Below, piece by piece: positions 1 to 8,969 of a stretch of 31,247 bases of DNA. The notes under the pieces were generated by a model. The model worked only from the letters and a program-made list of their open reading frames with translations. It made no database searches and was not told the origin of the DNA. The stretch spans positions 1-31,247 of the forward strand of contig JAMOUT010000077.1 of assembly GCA_027061995.1 (NCBI GenBank). The letters run 5' to 3'. A program made the position numbers and the translations under genes. Source of the stretch: Candidatus Aminicenantota bacterium (lineage in GTDB: Bacteria; Acidobacteriota; Aminicenantia; JAMOAD01). How positions within the stretch are numbered: the first letter of the stretch is position 1; every line of letters begins with the position of its first letter.

Positions 1-2
1 AT

Positions 3-122
3 AACACTGAGATGGAGATAAGTCTTATAAAACCCATAGCAATGGAGAAAGGACTGAGATTTGCTATCAGAGAGGGTGGAAGAACGATAGGTGCTGGATC
101 AGTTACAGAAATAATCGAATAA
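3..122 (+). CDS. tuf: Elongation factor Tu, C-terminal end (partial)
   Basis: Only the last 39 residues and the stop lie in the window. They include the domain-3 motifs [20 protein letters not shown] and [10 protein letters not shown], which are diagnostic of EF-Tu, the GTPase that brings aminoacyl-tRNA to the ribosomal A site. The gene ends 10 bases before rpsJ, with a GAGGTAAAA ribosome-binding stretch in between. This is the usual junction between the str operon and the S10 operon. The start and the GTPase domain lie outside the window. Confidence 0.96.
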   Translation, partial: NTEMEISLIKPIAMEKGLRFAIREGGRTIGAGSVTEIIE

Positions 123-132
123 GAGGTAAAAA

Positions 133-438
133 ATGGAAAAAATAAGAATCAAATTAAAAGCTTTTGATTATAGGTTGATTGATAGATCAGCTATTGACAT
201 AGTTCAAAAAGCGAAAGATACCGGAGCGAGAGTTTCCGGTCCTATCCCTTTGCCGACAAGAAAACAAAAATTTTGTGTTCTCAGGTCTCCCCATGTTGAT
301 AAAAATTCAAGGGAGCATTTTGAGATTAGAACGCACAAAAGATTGATTGAAATAGTTGAATATAATGAAGATACGATTCAAGAACTGCAAAAACTTGACT
401 TGCCCGCAGGGATTGAAGTAGAAGTAAAAGCATTGTGA
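133..438 (+). CDS. rpsJ: 30S ribosomal protein S10
   Basis: This 101-residue protein has the usual S10 length. The central loop reads [20 protein letters not shown], followed by [18 protein letters not shown], both hallmark S10 segments. S10 sits in the head of the 30S subunit and in many bacteria is also the NusE partner in transcription antitermination. It is the first gene of the S10 cluster. The ATG has an upstream GAGG, and rplC follows after 7 bases, so the two are clearly co-transcribed. Nothing unusual was seen. Confidence 0.98.
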   Translation: MEKIRIKLKAFDYRLIDRSAIDIVQKAKDTGARVSGPIPLPTRKQKFCVLRSPHVDKNSREHFEIRTHKRLIEIVEYNEDTIQELQKLDLPAGIEVEVKAL

Positions 439-445
439 GGTTAAA

Positions 446-1087
446 ATGATAGAAGGAATTATCGGAAAAAAATTAGGTATGACTCAGATTGTTAAGGATG
501 ATGGTGAAGTTGTGCCCGTTACCATACTAAAAGCAGGACCCTGTGTTATAGTGCAGAAAAAGAGTGTTGATAATGACGGATATGAAGCTATTCAGCTCGG
601 ATTGGTTGAAGATAAAGCCATCAGGAAAATGACAAAGCCTATGAAAGGACATTTTGAGAAGAGAGGGATAAAGCAACCCGTGAAAGTATTAAGGGAGTTC
701 CATTACAAAAATGAAAAAGAGATTGAAGAGGGAAAAGAGATTACGGTTGATATTTTCAATGATGCTAAAAAAGTTAATATAGTCGGAATATCCAAAGGTA
801 AAGGTTTTCAGGGAGTTATGAAAAGACATGGCTTCAGCGGTCAAGGAAAATCACATGGTTCGAAGATTCATAGAGCGACAGGTTCAATAGGACAAGCCAC
901 TTATCCCGGTAAAGTTATGAGGGGGAAGGCAATGCCCGGACACATGGGAAATGAAAGAGTTATGGTTAAAAATCTTAAAATAGAAAAAATAATGAAAGAG
1001 GAAAATCTTATTTTGGTCAGAGGCGCGGTTCCGGGGCCTAAGGGTGGAACTATTCTGATTAAAAATAGTGAGTTTAAGAGAGGTTGA
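446..1087 (+). CDS. rplC: 50S ribosomal protein L3
   Basis: This 213-residue protein starts with IIGKKLGMTQI, the standard L3 N-terminus. It carries the long extension that reaches toward the peptidyl-transferase centre (KGKGFQGVMKRHGFSGQGKS, then GSIGQATYPGKVMRGKAMPG, about residues 115-165). L3 is an early-assembly 23S rRNA binder. Its stop lies next to the rplD start region, and its last codons (GAGAGG) serve as the Shine-Dalgarno for rplD. Length and motifs are ordinary. Confidence 0.98.
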   Translation: MIEGIIGKKLGMTQIVKDDGEVVPVTILKAGPCVIVQKKSVDNDGYEAIQLGLVEDKAIRKMTKPMKGHFEKRGIKQPVKVLREFHYKNEKEIEEGKEITVDIFNDAKKVNIVGISKGKGFQGVMKRHGFSGQGKSHGSKIHRATGSIGQATYPGKVMRGKAMPGHMGNERVMVKNLKIEKIMKEENLILVRGAVPGPKGGTILIKNSEFKRG

Positions 1088-1089
1088 AG

Positions 1090-1710
1090 ATGTTTAAAAT
1101 TGAAGTAAAAAACAGAGATAATAAACAGGTTAAAGAGATTGAGCTTCCTAAAGAGGTTTTCGGATATCCTGTCAATAAGCACTTGATATGGGAAGTTGTA
1201 AAAGCTTTTCTCGCAAACAGGAGAAGCGGAACAGCAGCTACAAAATCAAGAGGAATGCTTAGAGGGGGAGGCAGGAAACCTTGGAGGCAAAAAGGGAGAG
1301 GAACTGCAAGAGCCGGAACAATAACTTCCCCTTTATGGAGACACGGAGGGACCGTTTTCGGACCTCAGCCGAGAGATTATAGTGTCCGTATTCCGAAAAA
1401 AGTAAAAAAGAATGCTTTGAAATCAGCGCTTTCCGGTAAATTCAGGGATAAGGAGATTATTTTGATTGATAATCTTAATATAGATGAACCTAAAACCAAG
1501 ATAGCGCAAAAGATAATTGATACATTTGCTCTAAGTTCCGCATTGATAGTTGATTCGAGAGAAAACAGAAATTTTTATCTTGCTTCGAGAAATCTTCCCA
1601 ATATTAAATTTGTGGATTACAGAGAGGTTAATGTTTATGATGTTGTTAAATATAAAAATCTTGTTTTTAGTGAGAATGGGTTGGAATCAATGATGGAGGT
1701 CTTCAAATGA
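1090..1710 (+). CDS. rplD: 50S ribosomal protein L4
   Basis: L4 binds 23S rRNA, lines the exit tunnel and in some bacteria represses the S10 operon. I place the start at ATG 1090 (206 residues), because GAGAGG at 1078-1083 is then spaced 6 bases away. An in-frame TTG at 1084 would touch the Shine-Dalgarno directly. The tunnel loop is clear: RRSGTAATKSRGMLRGGGRK, PWRQKGRGTARAG and FGPQPRDYS. The end overlaps rplW by 4 bases (ATGA), implying translational coupling. No S10-type leader is visible here because the cluster is continuous from tuf. Confidence 0.97.
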   Translation: MFKIEVKNRDNKQVKEIELPKEVFGYPVNKHLIWEVVKAFLANRRSGTAATKSRGMLRGGGRKPWRQKGRGTARAGTITSPLWRHGGTVFGPQPRDYSVRIPKKVKKNALKSALSGKFRDKEIILIDNLNIDEPKTKIAQKIIDTFALSSALIVDSRENRNFYLASRNLPNIKFVDYREVNVYDVVKYKNLVFSENGLESMMEVFK

Positions 1711-2003
1711 GATATGATAAATACGATATAGTAAAATACCCCCTGATTACGGAAAAAAGCACCGATATGAAAGAGAATGAGGGAACGGTTGGTTTTATAG
1801 TTGACATAAGGGCGAATAAGCATCAGATAAAAAGAGCGGTTGAAGAGATTTTTAAAGTTAAAGTTGATTCAGTCAGAGTTATTGTTAAGAAAGGTAAACC
1901 CAAAAGATACGGTAGATTTACTTCCAAAGGTGCTAAAGTTAAAAAAGCTTATGTTAAGCTGAAAAAAGGTGAAAAAATGATAGAATTCTTTGAGGCGGTG
2001 TAA
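1707..2003 (+). CDS. rplW: 50S ribosomal protein L23
   Basis: This 98-residue protein begins with the L23 signature [14 protein letters not shown] and has the conserved segment [19 protein letters not shown]23 sits at the tunnel exit, where it docks trigger factor and SRP. It starts within the last codons of rplD (ATGA overlap) and stops two bases before rplB. Size and motifs are standard. Confidence 0.98.
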   Translation: MRYDKYDIVKYPLITEKSTDMKENEGTVGFIVDIRANKHQIKRAVEEIFKVKVDSVRVIVKKGKPKRYGRFTSKGAKVKKAYVKLKKGEKMIEFFEAV

Positions 2004-2005
2004 AA

Positions 2006-2830
2006 ATGGGAATTAAAAATTACAGACCGGTAACACCTTCGAGAAGGTATATTACAGGATTTGATTTTGAAGAGATTACGGCAAAAAAACCTTATAAACC
2101 TTTGACCGTATCTCTTAAAAAAACAGGTGGAAGAAATAATCTCGGTAGAATCACGGTAAGGCACAGAGGCGGAGGACATAAGAGAGCTTATAGAATCATC
2201 GATTTTAAAAGAGATAAGATTGACATACCCGGAGTTATCGAAACAATTGAGTATGATCCTAATAGGTCTGCAAGGATAGCTCTTGTGAAGTATGCTGACG
2301 GTGAAAGAAGATATATCATCGCTCCGATTTCTTTGAAAGTCGGTGATAAAATAATTTCAACCGATGGCGAAGCTGAAATTTTACCGGGAAATTCAATGCT
2401 TCTTGCAAATATTCCCGTAGGAACACTTGTTCACAATATTGAGATGTATCCGGGAAGAGGCGGTCAAATTGTCAGGTCTGCCGGAACACTTGCGCGAATT
2501 CTCGGGAAAGAGGGCAAATATGCCATTATTAAAATGCCTTCAAATGAGATTAGAAAGATAAATTTGAAATGCAGAGCTACCATAGGACAGGTTGGAAATA
2601 CTGATCATTCAAATATAACAATAGGTAAAGCGGGAAGAAGCAGGTGGCTCGGAAGAAGGCCTCATGTTAGAGGAACCGCCATGAACCCGGTTGATCATCC
2701 GCATGGCGGAGGAGAAGGTAAAGCCAAAGGGGGAAGACACCCTGTTAGTCCCTGGGGAACACCTACCAAAGGTTATAAAACAAGAAGAAACAAAAGAACT
2801 GATAAATTAATCATAAAGAGGAGAAAGTAA
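2006..2830 (+). CDS. rplB: 50S ribosomal protein L2
   Basis: This 274-residue protein matches the usual L2 length. The C-terminal region carries [18 protein letters not shown] and [16 protein letters not shown]. The first includes the histidine-rich loop near the peptidyl-transferase centre. The N-terminus has FKPVTPSRR-like residues ([13 protein letters not shown]), as in other L2 proteins. L2 is needed for subunit association and peptide-bond formation. It is tightly packed, with 2 bases to rplW and 1 base to rpsS. Confidence 0.98.
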   Translation: MGIKNYRPVTPSRRYITGFDFEEITAKKPYKPLTVSLKKTGGRNNLGRITVRHRGGGHKRAYRIIDFKRDKIDIPGVIETIEYDPNRSARIALVKYADGERRYIIAPISLKVGDKIISTDGEAEILPGNSMLLANIPVGTLVHNIEMYPGRGGQIVRSAGTLARILGKEGKYAIIKMPSNEIRKINLKCRATIGQVGNTDHSNITIGKAGRSRWLGRRPHVRGTAMNPVDHPHGGGEGKAKGGRHPVSPWGTPTKGYKTRRNKRTDKLIIKRRK

Positions 2831-2831
2831 A

Positions 2832-3119
2832 ATGGGAAGATCACTTAAAAAAGGACCCTTTGTTGATAAAAAACTCCTGGGAAAGGTTTTGGAAGCTCAA
2901 AAAGATGTTAAAAAGAAATCCGTTATTAAGACTTGGTCAAGAAGATCAACTGTTGTTCCCGAAATGGTAGGGCTTACTATAGCTGTTCACAATGGTAAAA
3001 AGTTTGTTCCTGTTTTTGTTACTGAGAATATGGTAGGTCATAAATTGGGAGAATTTTCAATAACAAGAAATTATAAAGGACATACATCAAAAAACGAAAA
3101 GGTTGCAAAGAGGAGATAA
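2832..3119 (+). CDS. rpsS: 30S ribosomal protein S19
   Basis: This 95-residue protein starts with the invariant [16 protein letters not shown]. It contains [20 protein letters not shown] and [15 protein letters not shown], which bind 16S rRNA in the 30S head next to S13. It follows rplB by one base and precedes rplV by three. The family length is 87-96, so this is ordinary. Confidence 0.98.
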   Translation: MGRSLKKGPFVDKKLLGKVLEAQKDVKKKSVIKTWSRRSTVVPEMVGLTIAVHNGKKFVPVFVTENMVGHKLGEFSITRNYKGHTSKNEKVAKRR

Positions 3120-3122
3120 CAA

Positions 3123-3479
3123 ATGGAAAAAGAAAAAAAATATATATCGGAAGCTCATGCAAAATATATAAGAATATCCCCTTCAAAAGCAAGGCTGATT
3201 GTTGATGTGATAAGGGGAAAAGATGTTAATGAAGCTGTAACGATTCTTAAATTCTCATCGAAGAAAAAAGCGGCGGGTATTGTGGAAAAAGTTTTGAATT
3301 CAGCTGTTGCAAATGCGGAAAATAAATTCCCTAATATAGATATTGATAAATTATTCGTTGAAAAAATATTTGTGAATGAAGCGCCGAGAATGAAGAGATT
3401 TAAAGCTGGAGCAAGAGGAATGGTGAAACCTATTGTTAGAAGGTTTTCTCATATTTCAATATATCTAAGCGAAAAGTAG
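3123..3479 (+). CDS. rplV: 50S ribosomal protein L22
   Basis: This 118-residue protein has the L22 signature [20 protein letters not shown] near the N-terminus. The C-terminal hairpin ([20 protein letters not shown]) lines the nascent-chain exit tunnel. The N-terminus carries a short lysine-rich extension ([11 protein letters not shown]) ahead of the core. It is followed after 11 bases by GTG-initiated rpsC. Confidence 0.98.
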   Translation: MEKEKKYISEAHAKYIRISPSKARLIVDVIRGKDVNEAVTILKFSSKKKAAGIVEKVLNSAVANAENKFPNIDIDKLFVEKIFVNEAPRMKRFKAGARGMVKPIVRRFSHISIYLSEK

Positions 3480-3490
3480 GAGGTTATAAA

Positions 3491-4156
3491 GTGGGACAGA
3501 AAACACATCCTTATGGTTTTAGGTTAGGTTTTAATAAAAGTTGGAAATCTTTGTGGTATGCAGACGGACCTGAGTATATTGACAGACTTCACGAAGATTT
3601 GAAAGTTAGAAAATTCATTAAGAAAGCTTATTATCATGCGGCTATTCAGGATATCATTATTGAAAGAATCACGAATTCGATTAATGTTAAGATTTTTGCC
3701 GCAAGACCCGGAGTTATAATAGGTAAAGGCGGTAAAGAGTTGCAGAATCTTAAAAGAGCTATTAAACAATTGATCAACAAAGATATCTCTATAGAAATCA
3801 AAGAGTATAAAAAACCGGAACTTTCAGCACAATTAACGGCGGAGCAAGTTGCTTTCAGGCTTGAAAAAAGGACAGCTTTCAGAAGAGCCATGAGAGGGGC
3901 GGTATCATCCGCCATTAAAGTCGGAGCAGAAGGGATTAAAATCATGGTATCCGGCAGACTCGGTGGTGCTGAAATAGCAAGATCGGAATGGTATCTTGTG
4001 GGTAAAGTTCCCCTGCAAACGCTTAAAGCCGATATAGATTACGGGTTTGCTGAAGCTTTTACGACTTACGGACAGATTGGGATTAAAGTATGGATATACA
4101 AGGGGATAAAAGAAAAACAGAAAAGTAAAAAGAATATATTGAGAGAGGAGGCATAA
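3491..4156 (+). CDS. rpsC: 30S ribosomal protein S3
   Basis: This 221-residue protein starts at GTG 3491, with TAGGAGGTTATAAA in front as a strong Shine-Dalgarno. The N-terminus [17 protein letters not shown] is the conserved S3 start, so the GTG is secure. A KH RNA-binding domain is visible around residues 65-85 ([18 protein letters not shown]). The C-terminal domain follows ([20 protein letters not shown]). S3 forms part of the mRNA entry channel. It lies 3 bases before rplP. Confidence 0.98.
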   Translation: MGQKTHPYGFRLGFNKSWKSLWYADGPEYIDRLHEDLKVRKFIKKAYYHAAIQDIIIERITNSINVKIFAARPGVIIGKGGKELQNLKRAIKQLINKDISIEIKEYKKPELSAQLTAEQVAFRLEKRTAFRRAMRGAVSSAIKVGAEGIKIMVSGRLGGAEIARSEWYLVGKVPLQTLKADIDYGFAEAFTTYGQIGIKVWIYKGIKEKQKSKKNILREEA

Positions 4157-4159
4157 AAA

Positions 4160-4564
4160 ATGTTGATGCCAAAGAAGGTTAAATATAGAAAAATACAAAG
4201 AGGAAGGATGAAAGGTAAAGCTCAATCCGGCAATAAGCTTAGCTTTGGTGATTTCGGACTTCAAGCCGTCGGTAGAACCTGGCTTACTGCAAGGCAGATA
4301 GAAGCGGCGAGGGTAGCGATTAACAGACATATTAAAAAAGGTGGAAAAATGTGGATTAGAGTTTTTCCTTGGAAACCCATCTCAAAAAGGCCCCCTGAAA
4401 CAAGAATGGGTAAAGGAAAAGGGGATGTGTCAGAATGGGTGGATGTAATAAAACCAGGTAGAATTATTTTTGAACTTGAAGGAGTCCCTGAAGAGTTGGC
4501 TAAGGAAGCATTCAGACTTGCTTCTCATAAACTACCGTTTAAAACAAGGTTCGTAAAGAGGTGA
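4160..4564 (+). CDS. rplP: 50S ribosomal protein L16
   Basis: This 134-residue protein starts [19 protein letters not shown], the standard L16 N-terminus, so the first ATG is used. Core motifs are [40 protein letters not shown] and [12 protein letters not shown]-like residues ([13 protein letters not shown]). L16 contacts A-site tRNA and helps organise the peptidyl-transferase region. Its Shine-Dalgarno GAGAGGAGG lies in the last codons of rpsC. Confidence 0.98.
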   Translation: MLMPKKVKYRKIQRGRMKGKAQSGNKLSFGDFGLQAVGRTWLTARQIEAARVAINRHIKKGGKMWIRVFPWKPISKRPPETRMGKGKGDVSEWVDVIKPGRIIFELEGVPEELAKEAFRLASHKLPFKTRFVKR

Positions 4565-4568
4565 TGAT

Positions 4569-4757
4569 ATGAAGGCAAAAGATTTAAGAGAAAAAACAAG
4601 TGAAGAATTAAATAATCTTGAAAAAGAGTTAAAACAAAAATTGTTTAACCTTAATTTTCAGAAGGTTATGGGACAATTACAGAACCCTATGAAAGTCAAA
4701 GAGGTGAAAAAAGATATAGCAAGGGTTAAAACAATTTTAAATGAGCGAGGAGAATAA
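4569..4757 (+). CDS. rpmC: 50S ribosomal protein L29
   Basis: This 62-residue helical protein has the L29 pattern: MKAKDLREKTSEELNNLEKE followed by LKQKLFNLNFQKVMGQLQNP and a C-terminal helix ending ARVKTILNERG. L29 lies next to L23 at the tunnel exit. The gap to rplP is 4 bases and to rpsQ 2 bases. It is the usual small gene at this place in the cluster. Confidence 0.97.
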   Translation: MKAKDLREKTSEELNNLEKELKQKLFNLNFQKVMGQLQNPMKVKEVKKDIARVKTILNERGE

Positions 4758-4759
4758 AA

Positions 4760-5062
4760 ATGGCTAATAATACAAGGACGGGAATTGTTACATCTTCAAA
4801 GATGGATAAAACAATAGTTGTAACCGTTTACAGAACAGTTAAACACCCCCTGTATAAGAAGATTATTAAGAGGAAAAAAAGATATATAGCTCATGATGAA
4901 AATAATAGGTCGAAAGAGGGAGATGTTGTTGTGATTGAAGCAACGAGACCCCTCTCTAAAAGAAAAAGATGGAGACTTGTAAAAATAGTTCAGTCTGCAA
5001 AAGAATTAGGTAAAGAGGAGGTTAAAGATGATTCAAATGCAATCGATTCTCAGGGTAGCTGA
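4760..5062 (+). CDS. rpsQ: 30S ribosomal protein S17
   Basis: The OB-fold core is clear: [39 protein letters not shown] and [16 protein letters not shown]17 is an early 16S rRNA binder. At 100 residues it is longer than the roughly 85 usual, because it carries a polar C-terminal tail of about 17 residues after the core. That tail is encoded over the Shine-Dalgarno and first codons of rplN, giving a 35-base overlap. The tail may simply result from the overlap and have no function. Confidence 0.97.
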   Translation: MANNTRTGIVTSSKMDKTIVVTVYRTVKHPLYKKIIKRKKRYIAHDENNRSKEGDVVVIEATRPLSKRKRWRLVKIVQSAKELGKEEVKDDSNAIDSQGS

Positions 5063-5396
5063 TAATTCCGGAGCGAAAAAAATTATGGCTATTAGGCCTA
5101 TAGAGGGAGCTTCTCCTCATGTGGCGAGTATTGGTGATATAATCACCGCCACTGTTAAAGAGGCTGAACCTAATAGTAAAATTAAAAAAGGAACTGTTGT
5201 TAGAGCGGTTATAGTCAGAGCAAAGAAAGAGATTAAAAGAAGAGACGGCAGTTATATAAGATTTGATGATAATGCCGCTGTTCTGATAAACGGAGAAAAG
5301 GAGCCTATCGGAACAAGGGTATTCGGCCCCATTGCAAGAGAATTAAGAGAAAAGAGGTTCATGAAGATTGTGTCTTTGGCTATGGAGGTATTATAA
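5028..5396 (+). CDS. rplN: 50S ribosomal protein L14
   Basis: This 122-residue protein has the standard L14 length. It starts [20 protein letters not shown] and includes the signature region [20 protein letters not shown] and [11 protein letters not shown]14 sits at the subunit interface and is the docking site for the RsfS silencing factor. The start is supported by GAGGAGG at 5015-5021, six bases upstream and inside rpsQ. The last base of its stop is the first base of the rplX ATG. Confidence 0.98.
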   Translation: MIQMQSILRVADNSGAKKIMAIRPIEGASPHVASIGDIITATVKEAEPNSKIKKGTVVRAVIVRAKKEIKRRDGSYIRFDDNAAVLINGEKEPIGTRVFGPIARELREKRFMKIVSLAMEVL

Positions 5397-5713
5397 TGTT
5401 AAAAATCAAAAAAGATGATACTGTGATTGTTGTTTCCGGAAAAGATAAAGGTAAAACCGGAAAAGTTATTAAAGTTATCCCCGACAAAAACAGAATTCTC
5501 GTGGAAAAGATAAATTTTGTGAAAAAACATGTAAGACCCAATCCTCAAAAGGGTGTTCAGGGAGGAACACTTGAGAAGGAGGCTCCCGTTAATATCTCAA
5601 ATGTTATGTATCTTTGCTCAAATTGCGGAGTTGGTGTTAGAGTTGGTTTTAAATACCTTGATGACGGCAGTAAAGTTCGATATTGTAAAAAATGTGGAAC
5701 GATGATAGATTAG
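5396..5713 (+). CDS. rplX: 50S ribosomal protein L24 with zinc-ribbon tail
   Basis: This 105-residue protein has an N-terminal KOW motif ([20 protein letters not shown]). The middle segment is [15 protein letters not shown]24 starts assembly of the 50S subunit. The C-terminus holds two CxxC pairs, CSNCG and CKKCG, about 23 residues apart, consistent with a structural zinc site seen in many but not all bacterial L24 proteins. It overlaps rplN by one base (TAATG) and is followed after 10 bases by rplE. Confidence 0.97.
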   Translation: MLKIKKDDTVIVVSGKDKGKTGKVIKVIPDKNRILVEKINFVKKHVRPNPQKGVQGGTLEKEAPVNISNVMYLCSNCGVGVRVGFKYLDDGSKVRYCKKCGTMID

Positions 5714-5723
5714 GAGGCGAGAA

Positions 5724-6266
5724 ATGGCAAGATTAAAAGAAAAATATGAAAACAGTTTGAAAAACGAGCTTATGAAAAAACTTAAATTAAAAAATATTAT
5801 GCAGGTTCCCAAGGTTGAAAAAATAGTTGTTAATATGGGAATCGGTGAAGCAACACAAAATATAAAAGCACTTGATGCTGCGGAAGCTGATTTGAGAATA
5901 ATTACGGGACAAAAACCTGTTGTAAGAAAAGCGAAAAAATCAATATCAAGTTTCAGGTTGAGGGAAGGGATGCCTATCGGGCTGAGTGTTACCCTTAGAA
6001 GTGACAGGATGTATGAGTTTCTTGATAGATTGATAAGTGTGGTTTTCCCGAGAATCAGAGATTTCAGAGGGATTTCAGCGAAATCTTTTGACGGAAGGGG
6101 AAATTATACGATCGGATTGAAAGATCAGTTGGTTTTTCCTGAAATAGACTATAATAAGGTTGACAAAAATAGAGGTATGAATATAACAATTGTAACAACT
6201 GCCAAAACCGATGACGAAGCGAGAGAGCTTCTGAAAATGTTTGGTATGCCATTTAGAGGAATATAG
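5724..6266 (+). CDS. rplE: 50S ribosomal protein L5
   Basis: This 180-residue protein has the standard L5 length. Signature segments are [38 protein letters not shown] and [13 protein letters not shown]. The conserved [20 protein letters not shown] follows. L5 binds 5S rRNA and contacts P-site tRNA and S13 across the subunits. A GGAGGCGAG Shine-Dalgarno precedes the ATG. Nothing unusual was seen. Confidence 0.98.
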   Translation: MARLKEKYENSLKNELMKKLKLKNIMQVPKVEKIVVNMGIGEATQNIKALDAAEADLRIITGQKPVVRKAKKSISSFRLREGMPIGLSVTLRSDRMYEFLDRLISVVFPRIRDFRGISAKSFDGRGNYTIGLKDQLVFPEIDYNKVDKNRGMNITIVTTAKTDDEARELLKMFGMPFRGI

Positions 6267-6276
6267 GGAGGAAAAT

Positions 6277-6462
6277 ATGGCAAGAAAATCTCAATTAGCT
6301 AAAGCTAAAAAAACTCCGAAATATAAAGTTAGAGTGGTAAACCGTTGTAAAATATGCGGAAGACCGAGAGGTTATATCAGAAAATTCGGAATTTGCAGGC
6401 TCTGTATGAGGGAGATGTCCTTGAGAGGAGAACTTCCCGGAGTTATAAAAGCGAGCTGGTAA
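6277..6462 (+). CDS. rpsN: 30S ribosomal protein S14, short zinc type
   Basis: The start is ATG 6277, just after AGGGAGGAAAAT. A longer reading from TTG 6241 would overlap rplE and add non-S14 residues, so I reject it. The 61-residue product [20 protein letters not shown] ends in KASW. It carries CKICG and CRLC, the four cysteines of the zinc-binding (C+) S14 form. The zinc-less long form is about 100 residues. S14 sits in the 30S head near S3 and S10. Confidence 0.97.
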   Translation: MARKSQLAKAKKTPKYKVRVVNRCKICGRPRGYIRKFGICRLCMREMSLRGELPGVIKASW

Positions 6463-6484
6463 AAATTAAAAAGGAGAGAGAAAA

Positions 6485-6877
6485 ATGCTTACAGACCCAA
6501 TAGCAGATTATTTAACAAGAATAAGAAATGCTTTGTTAAGAGGATATAAAACCGTTGAAATTCCCGCGTCAGGTTTAAAGAAAGAGATTACAAGAATACT
6601 TAAAGAGGAAAACTATATCGAAGATTATGAATTTATTTCCGATGATAAACAGGGAGTAATAAAAATTACATTAAAATATGCTGATGGTAAACCTGTGATT
6701 AACGGACTTGAAAGAATTTCAAAACCGGGTTTAAGACAATACAGCACTGTTGATAAATTACCGAAAGTTCTGAATGGACTCGGAATAGCTATTATCTCCA
6801 CTTCAAAAGGTGTTTTAACGGATGCTATCGCAAGAAGAGAGAATGTTGGTGGAGAATTACTTTGCTATATATGGTGA
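6485..6877 (+). CDS. rpsH: 30S ribosomal protein S8
   Basis: This 130-residue protein starts [20 protein letters not shown] and ends with the S8 signature [20 protein letters not shown]. It closes on CYIW, as most S8 proteins do. S8 nucleates the 30S platform and in E. coli autoregulates the spc operon. No matching mRNA operator was recognised here. A GGAGAG Shine-Dalgarno lies just upstream. Confidence 0.98.
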   Translation: MLTDPIADYLTRIRNALLRGYKTVEIPASGLKKEITRILKEENYIEDYEFISDDKQGVIKITLKYADGKPVINGLERISKPGLRQYSTVDKLPKVLNGLGIAIISTSKGVLTDAIARRENVGGELLCYIW

Positions 6878-6890
6878 TAGGGAGGAGAAA

Positions 6891-7430
6891 ATGTCAAGAA
6901 TAGGAAAATTACCGATTAATATTCCGAAAAGTGTTAAAATTAATCTCAGTGATGATAAAATAATGGTTGACGGACCAAAAGGAAAATTGGAAGTTCCGAG
7001 ATTTGATAAACTTGAATACAAAATTGAAAATGATTCTCTTAGTGTGGCTCTTAAAGTTGAAGATAATAAGACAAAAGCACTATGGGGACTGTCGAGATCT
7101 CTTTTAAATAATGCTGTCGAAGGTGTAACAAAAGGATATGTGAGAGAGATGCAGATTGTTGGTGCAGGTTACAGAGCACAGCTTCAAGGTAAAAAACTTG
7201 TTATAAATATCGGATTTTCGCATCCGGTTGAAGTTGAACCTCCCGAAGGGATAACATTTGAATTAAAAGATCCTCTTAATTTTTCGGTTTCGGGAATCGA
7301 TAAACAAAAAGTGGGGCAGGTTGCCGCTAACATAAGAAGAATCAGACCTCCCGAACCTTATAAATTAAAAGGGATTAGATTTAAAGATGAAAGATTGATT
7401 CAAAAAGAAAGAAAATTAGGAGCAAAATAA
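6891..7430 (+). CDS. rplF: 50S ribosomal protein L6
   Basis: The start is ATG 6891, after GGGAGGAGAAA. A longer frame from 6822 runs through rpsH and is spurious. The 179-residue product begins MSRIGKLPINIPKSV, has the two repeated L6 domains, and ends with the signature PEPYKLKGIRFKDERL. L6 lies at the base of the L7/L12 stalk near the sarcin-ricin loop. It ends one base before the rplR ATG. Confidence 0.98.
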   Translation: MSRIGKLPINIPKSVKINLSDDKIMVDGPKGKLEVPRFDKLEYKIENDSLSVALKVEDNKTKALWGLSRSLLNNAVEGVTKGYVREMQIVGAGYRAQLQGKKLVINIGFSHPVEVEPPEGITFELKDPLNFSVSGIDKQKVGQVAANIRRIRPPEPYKLKGIRFKDERLIQKERKLGAK

Positions 7431-7431
7431 A

Positions 7432-7806
7432 ATGATTAAAAACAAAGTTGAAGAGAGAAAAAGAAAAAGAAAAAAAATAAAGATGAGAATCAGAAAAAAA
7501 ATTCATGGAACTGCTGAAATGCCGAGGCTTATTGTTAATAAAACTGGAAAATATATTTATGCTCAAGCGATAGATGATGATAAAGGTAAAACAATAGCTT
7601 CTTCTTCATCTCTTGAAAAAGAGATAAAAGGGGAAAGAGTTAGTGCTAAAAATGTTGAAATAGCGAAAAAGGTCGGAGAAACTATTGCGGAAAAATTGAT
7701 AAAGCTTGGAGTTGAAAAAGTTGTTTTTGACAGAAACGGATTTATTTATCATGGAAAGATTAAAGCTATTGCTGATGGTGCAAGAGAAAAAGGGCTTAAA
7801 TTTTAG
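7432..7806 (+). CDS. rplR: 50S ribosomal protein L18
   Basis: This 124-residue protein has a very basic N-terminus (about 25 residues rich in Lys/Arg). The L18 core follows: [39 protein letters not shown] and [20 protein letters not shown]. It ends with REKGLKF, the usual L18 C-terminus. L18 binds 5S rRNA together with L5. The region just before its stop supplies AGGAGG for rpsE. Confidence 0.97.
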   Translation: MIKNKVEERKRKRKKIKMRIRKKIHGTAEMPRLIVNKTGKYIYAQAIDDDKGKTIASSSSLEKEIKGERVSAKNVEIAKKVGETIAEKLIKLGVEKVVFDRNGFIYHGKIKAIADGAREKGLKF

Positions 7807-7815
7807 GAGGATATG

Positions 7816-8292
7816 ATGGAAAGAAAAGATATGAGAAAAGATACCGAGTTTATGGAGCAGGTAATACTTATTAGAAGAGTTACCAAGGTTGTTAAAGGTG
7901 GAAAAAATCTCAGATTTTCGGCTCTTGTAGCGGTTGGTAATAAAAACGGACTAGTGGGTCTTGGTAAAGGTAAGGCGAGAGAGGTTCCTCTTGCCATTAA
8001 AAAAGCGATAGAAGATGCTAAGAAGAATGTTATTAAGGTTCCTATTAAAAACGGAACTATTCCACATTATATAGAGGGAAGATATGGAGCGGGTCATGTT
8101 GTTCTGCGACCTGCATCAAAAGGAACGGGTGTTATTGCGGGAAGTTCCGTCAGGATTATTTTAGAACTTGCCGGAGTAAAGAATATTCTCACAAAAATCA
8201 TCGGAAGTAAAAATGCTATTACAAGTGCAAGAGCAACCATACAGGGACTAACCAGTTTATTAACCGAAAGATCCGGAGGTAAGAAAAAATGA
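7816..8292 (+). CDS. rpsE: 30S ribosomal protein S5
   Basis: Two ATG codons stand in a row at 7813 and 7816. AGGAGG at 7805-7810 is two bases from the first and five from the second, so I take 7816 (158 residues). The double-stranded-RNA-binding-like N-domain contains [20 protein letters not shown] and [18 protein letters not shown]. The C-domain has [19 protein letters not shown] and [10 protein letters not shown]5 takes part in decoding fidelity and mRNA unwinding. Its stop overlaps rpmD by 4 bases. Confidence 0.97.
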   Translation: MERKDMRKDTEFMEQVILIRRVTKVVKGGKNLRFSALVAVGNKNGLVGLGKGKAREVPLAIKKAIEDAKKNVIKVPIKNGTIPHYIEGRYGAGHVVLRPASKGTGVIAGSSVRIILELAGVKNILTKIIGSKNAITSARATIQGLTSLLTERSGGKKK

Positions 8293-8492
8293 GCAGAACA
8301 AAAAAAGTAAAAAAAATTAAAATAACTCTTGTAAAAAGTGTTATAGGGAGAACAAAGAAACATAGAGAAGTTGTGAAAAGTCTCGGTTTGAGGAGAATCA
8401 GGCATTCTGTTATAAGAGAGGACAGGCCTGAAATCAGAGGGATGATAAATAAAATCCCGTATTTATTAAAAGTAGAAGAAACGGAGGAATAA
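8289..8492 (+). CDS. rpmD: 50S ribosomal protein L30
   Basis: This 67-residue protein has the short bacterial L30 form. After a basic leader it reads [20 protein letters not shown] and [20 protein letters not shown], the family signature with GLRR and the invariant hydrophobic core. It starts in the ATGA overlap with rpsE, with GGAGG at 8275-8279 upstream. It lies one base before rplO. Confidence 0.96.
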   Translation: MSRTKKVKKIKITLVKSVIGRTKKHREVVKSLGLRRIRHSVIREDRPEIRGMINKIPYLLKVEETEE

Positions 8493-8493
8493 T

Positions 8494-8958
8494 ATGATTA
8501 TTACCGATATAAGACCAAATAAAAAAGCTTTGAAAAACAGAAAGAGAGTCGGAAGAGGTCCCGGTTCCGGTTGGGGTAAAACAGCAGGAAGAGGTGCGAA
8601 CGGGCAAAAATCAAGGTCCGGTTATTCGAGAAGATTCGGTTTTGAGGGGGGGCAGATGCCTCTTATCAGAAGAATCCCAAAAAGAGGGTTTACAAATTAC
8701 CCTTTTAAGAAAGAGTATCAGATTGTAAATTTAAGTGATTTTGTTAAAGTTGAAGCTGATGAAATTACACTTGAAGCAATGAAAAAAGCGGGATTAATAA
8801 AAAAAGAGAATGCTCTTGTTAAGGTTCTTTCAAACGGTGAACTTGAAAAGGCTGTTACTGTTTATGCACATAAATTTTCCGAACAAGCAAAAAAGAAAAT
8901 TGAAACAAAAGGTGGAAAAGCTATTATTGTCTCATTAAAAAAAAATAATAAAGAATAA
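8494..8958 (+). CDS. rplO: 50S ribosomal protein L15
   Basis: This 154-residue protein has the glycine-rich RNA-binding N-terminus (KRVGRGPGSGWGKTAGRG, then GQKSRSGYSRRFGFEGGQMP). The globular C-terminal part includes RRIPKRGFTNYPFKKEY. L15 is a late 50S assembly protein. It is slightly longer than the E. coli protein. Its last codons overlap the ribosome-binding region of secY. Confidence 0.97.
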   Translation: MIITDIRPNKKALKNRKRVGRGPGSGWGKTAGRGANGQKSRSGYSRRFGFEGGQMPLIRRIPKRGFTNYPFKKEYQIVNLSDFVKVEADEITLEAMKKAGLIKKENALVKVLSNGELEKAVTVYAHKFSEQAKKKIETKGGKAIIVSLKKNNKE

Positions 8959-8969
8959 GGAGTGGAAAG

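Noticed and set aside
901-1182. Minus-strand open frames within the ribosomal genes, of which this is one
   Set aside because: They are shadows of well-identified plus-strand genes, with no ribosome site or recognisable domains.
6822-6890. Longer rplF frame and, similarly, a longer rpsN frame from 6241
   Set aside because: The added residues overlap the upstream genes and are not family-like. Strong Shine-Dalgarno sites precede ATG 6891 and ATG 6277.
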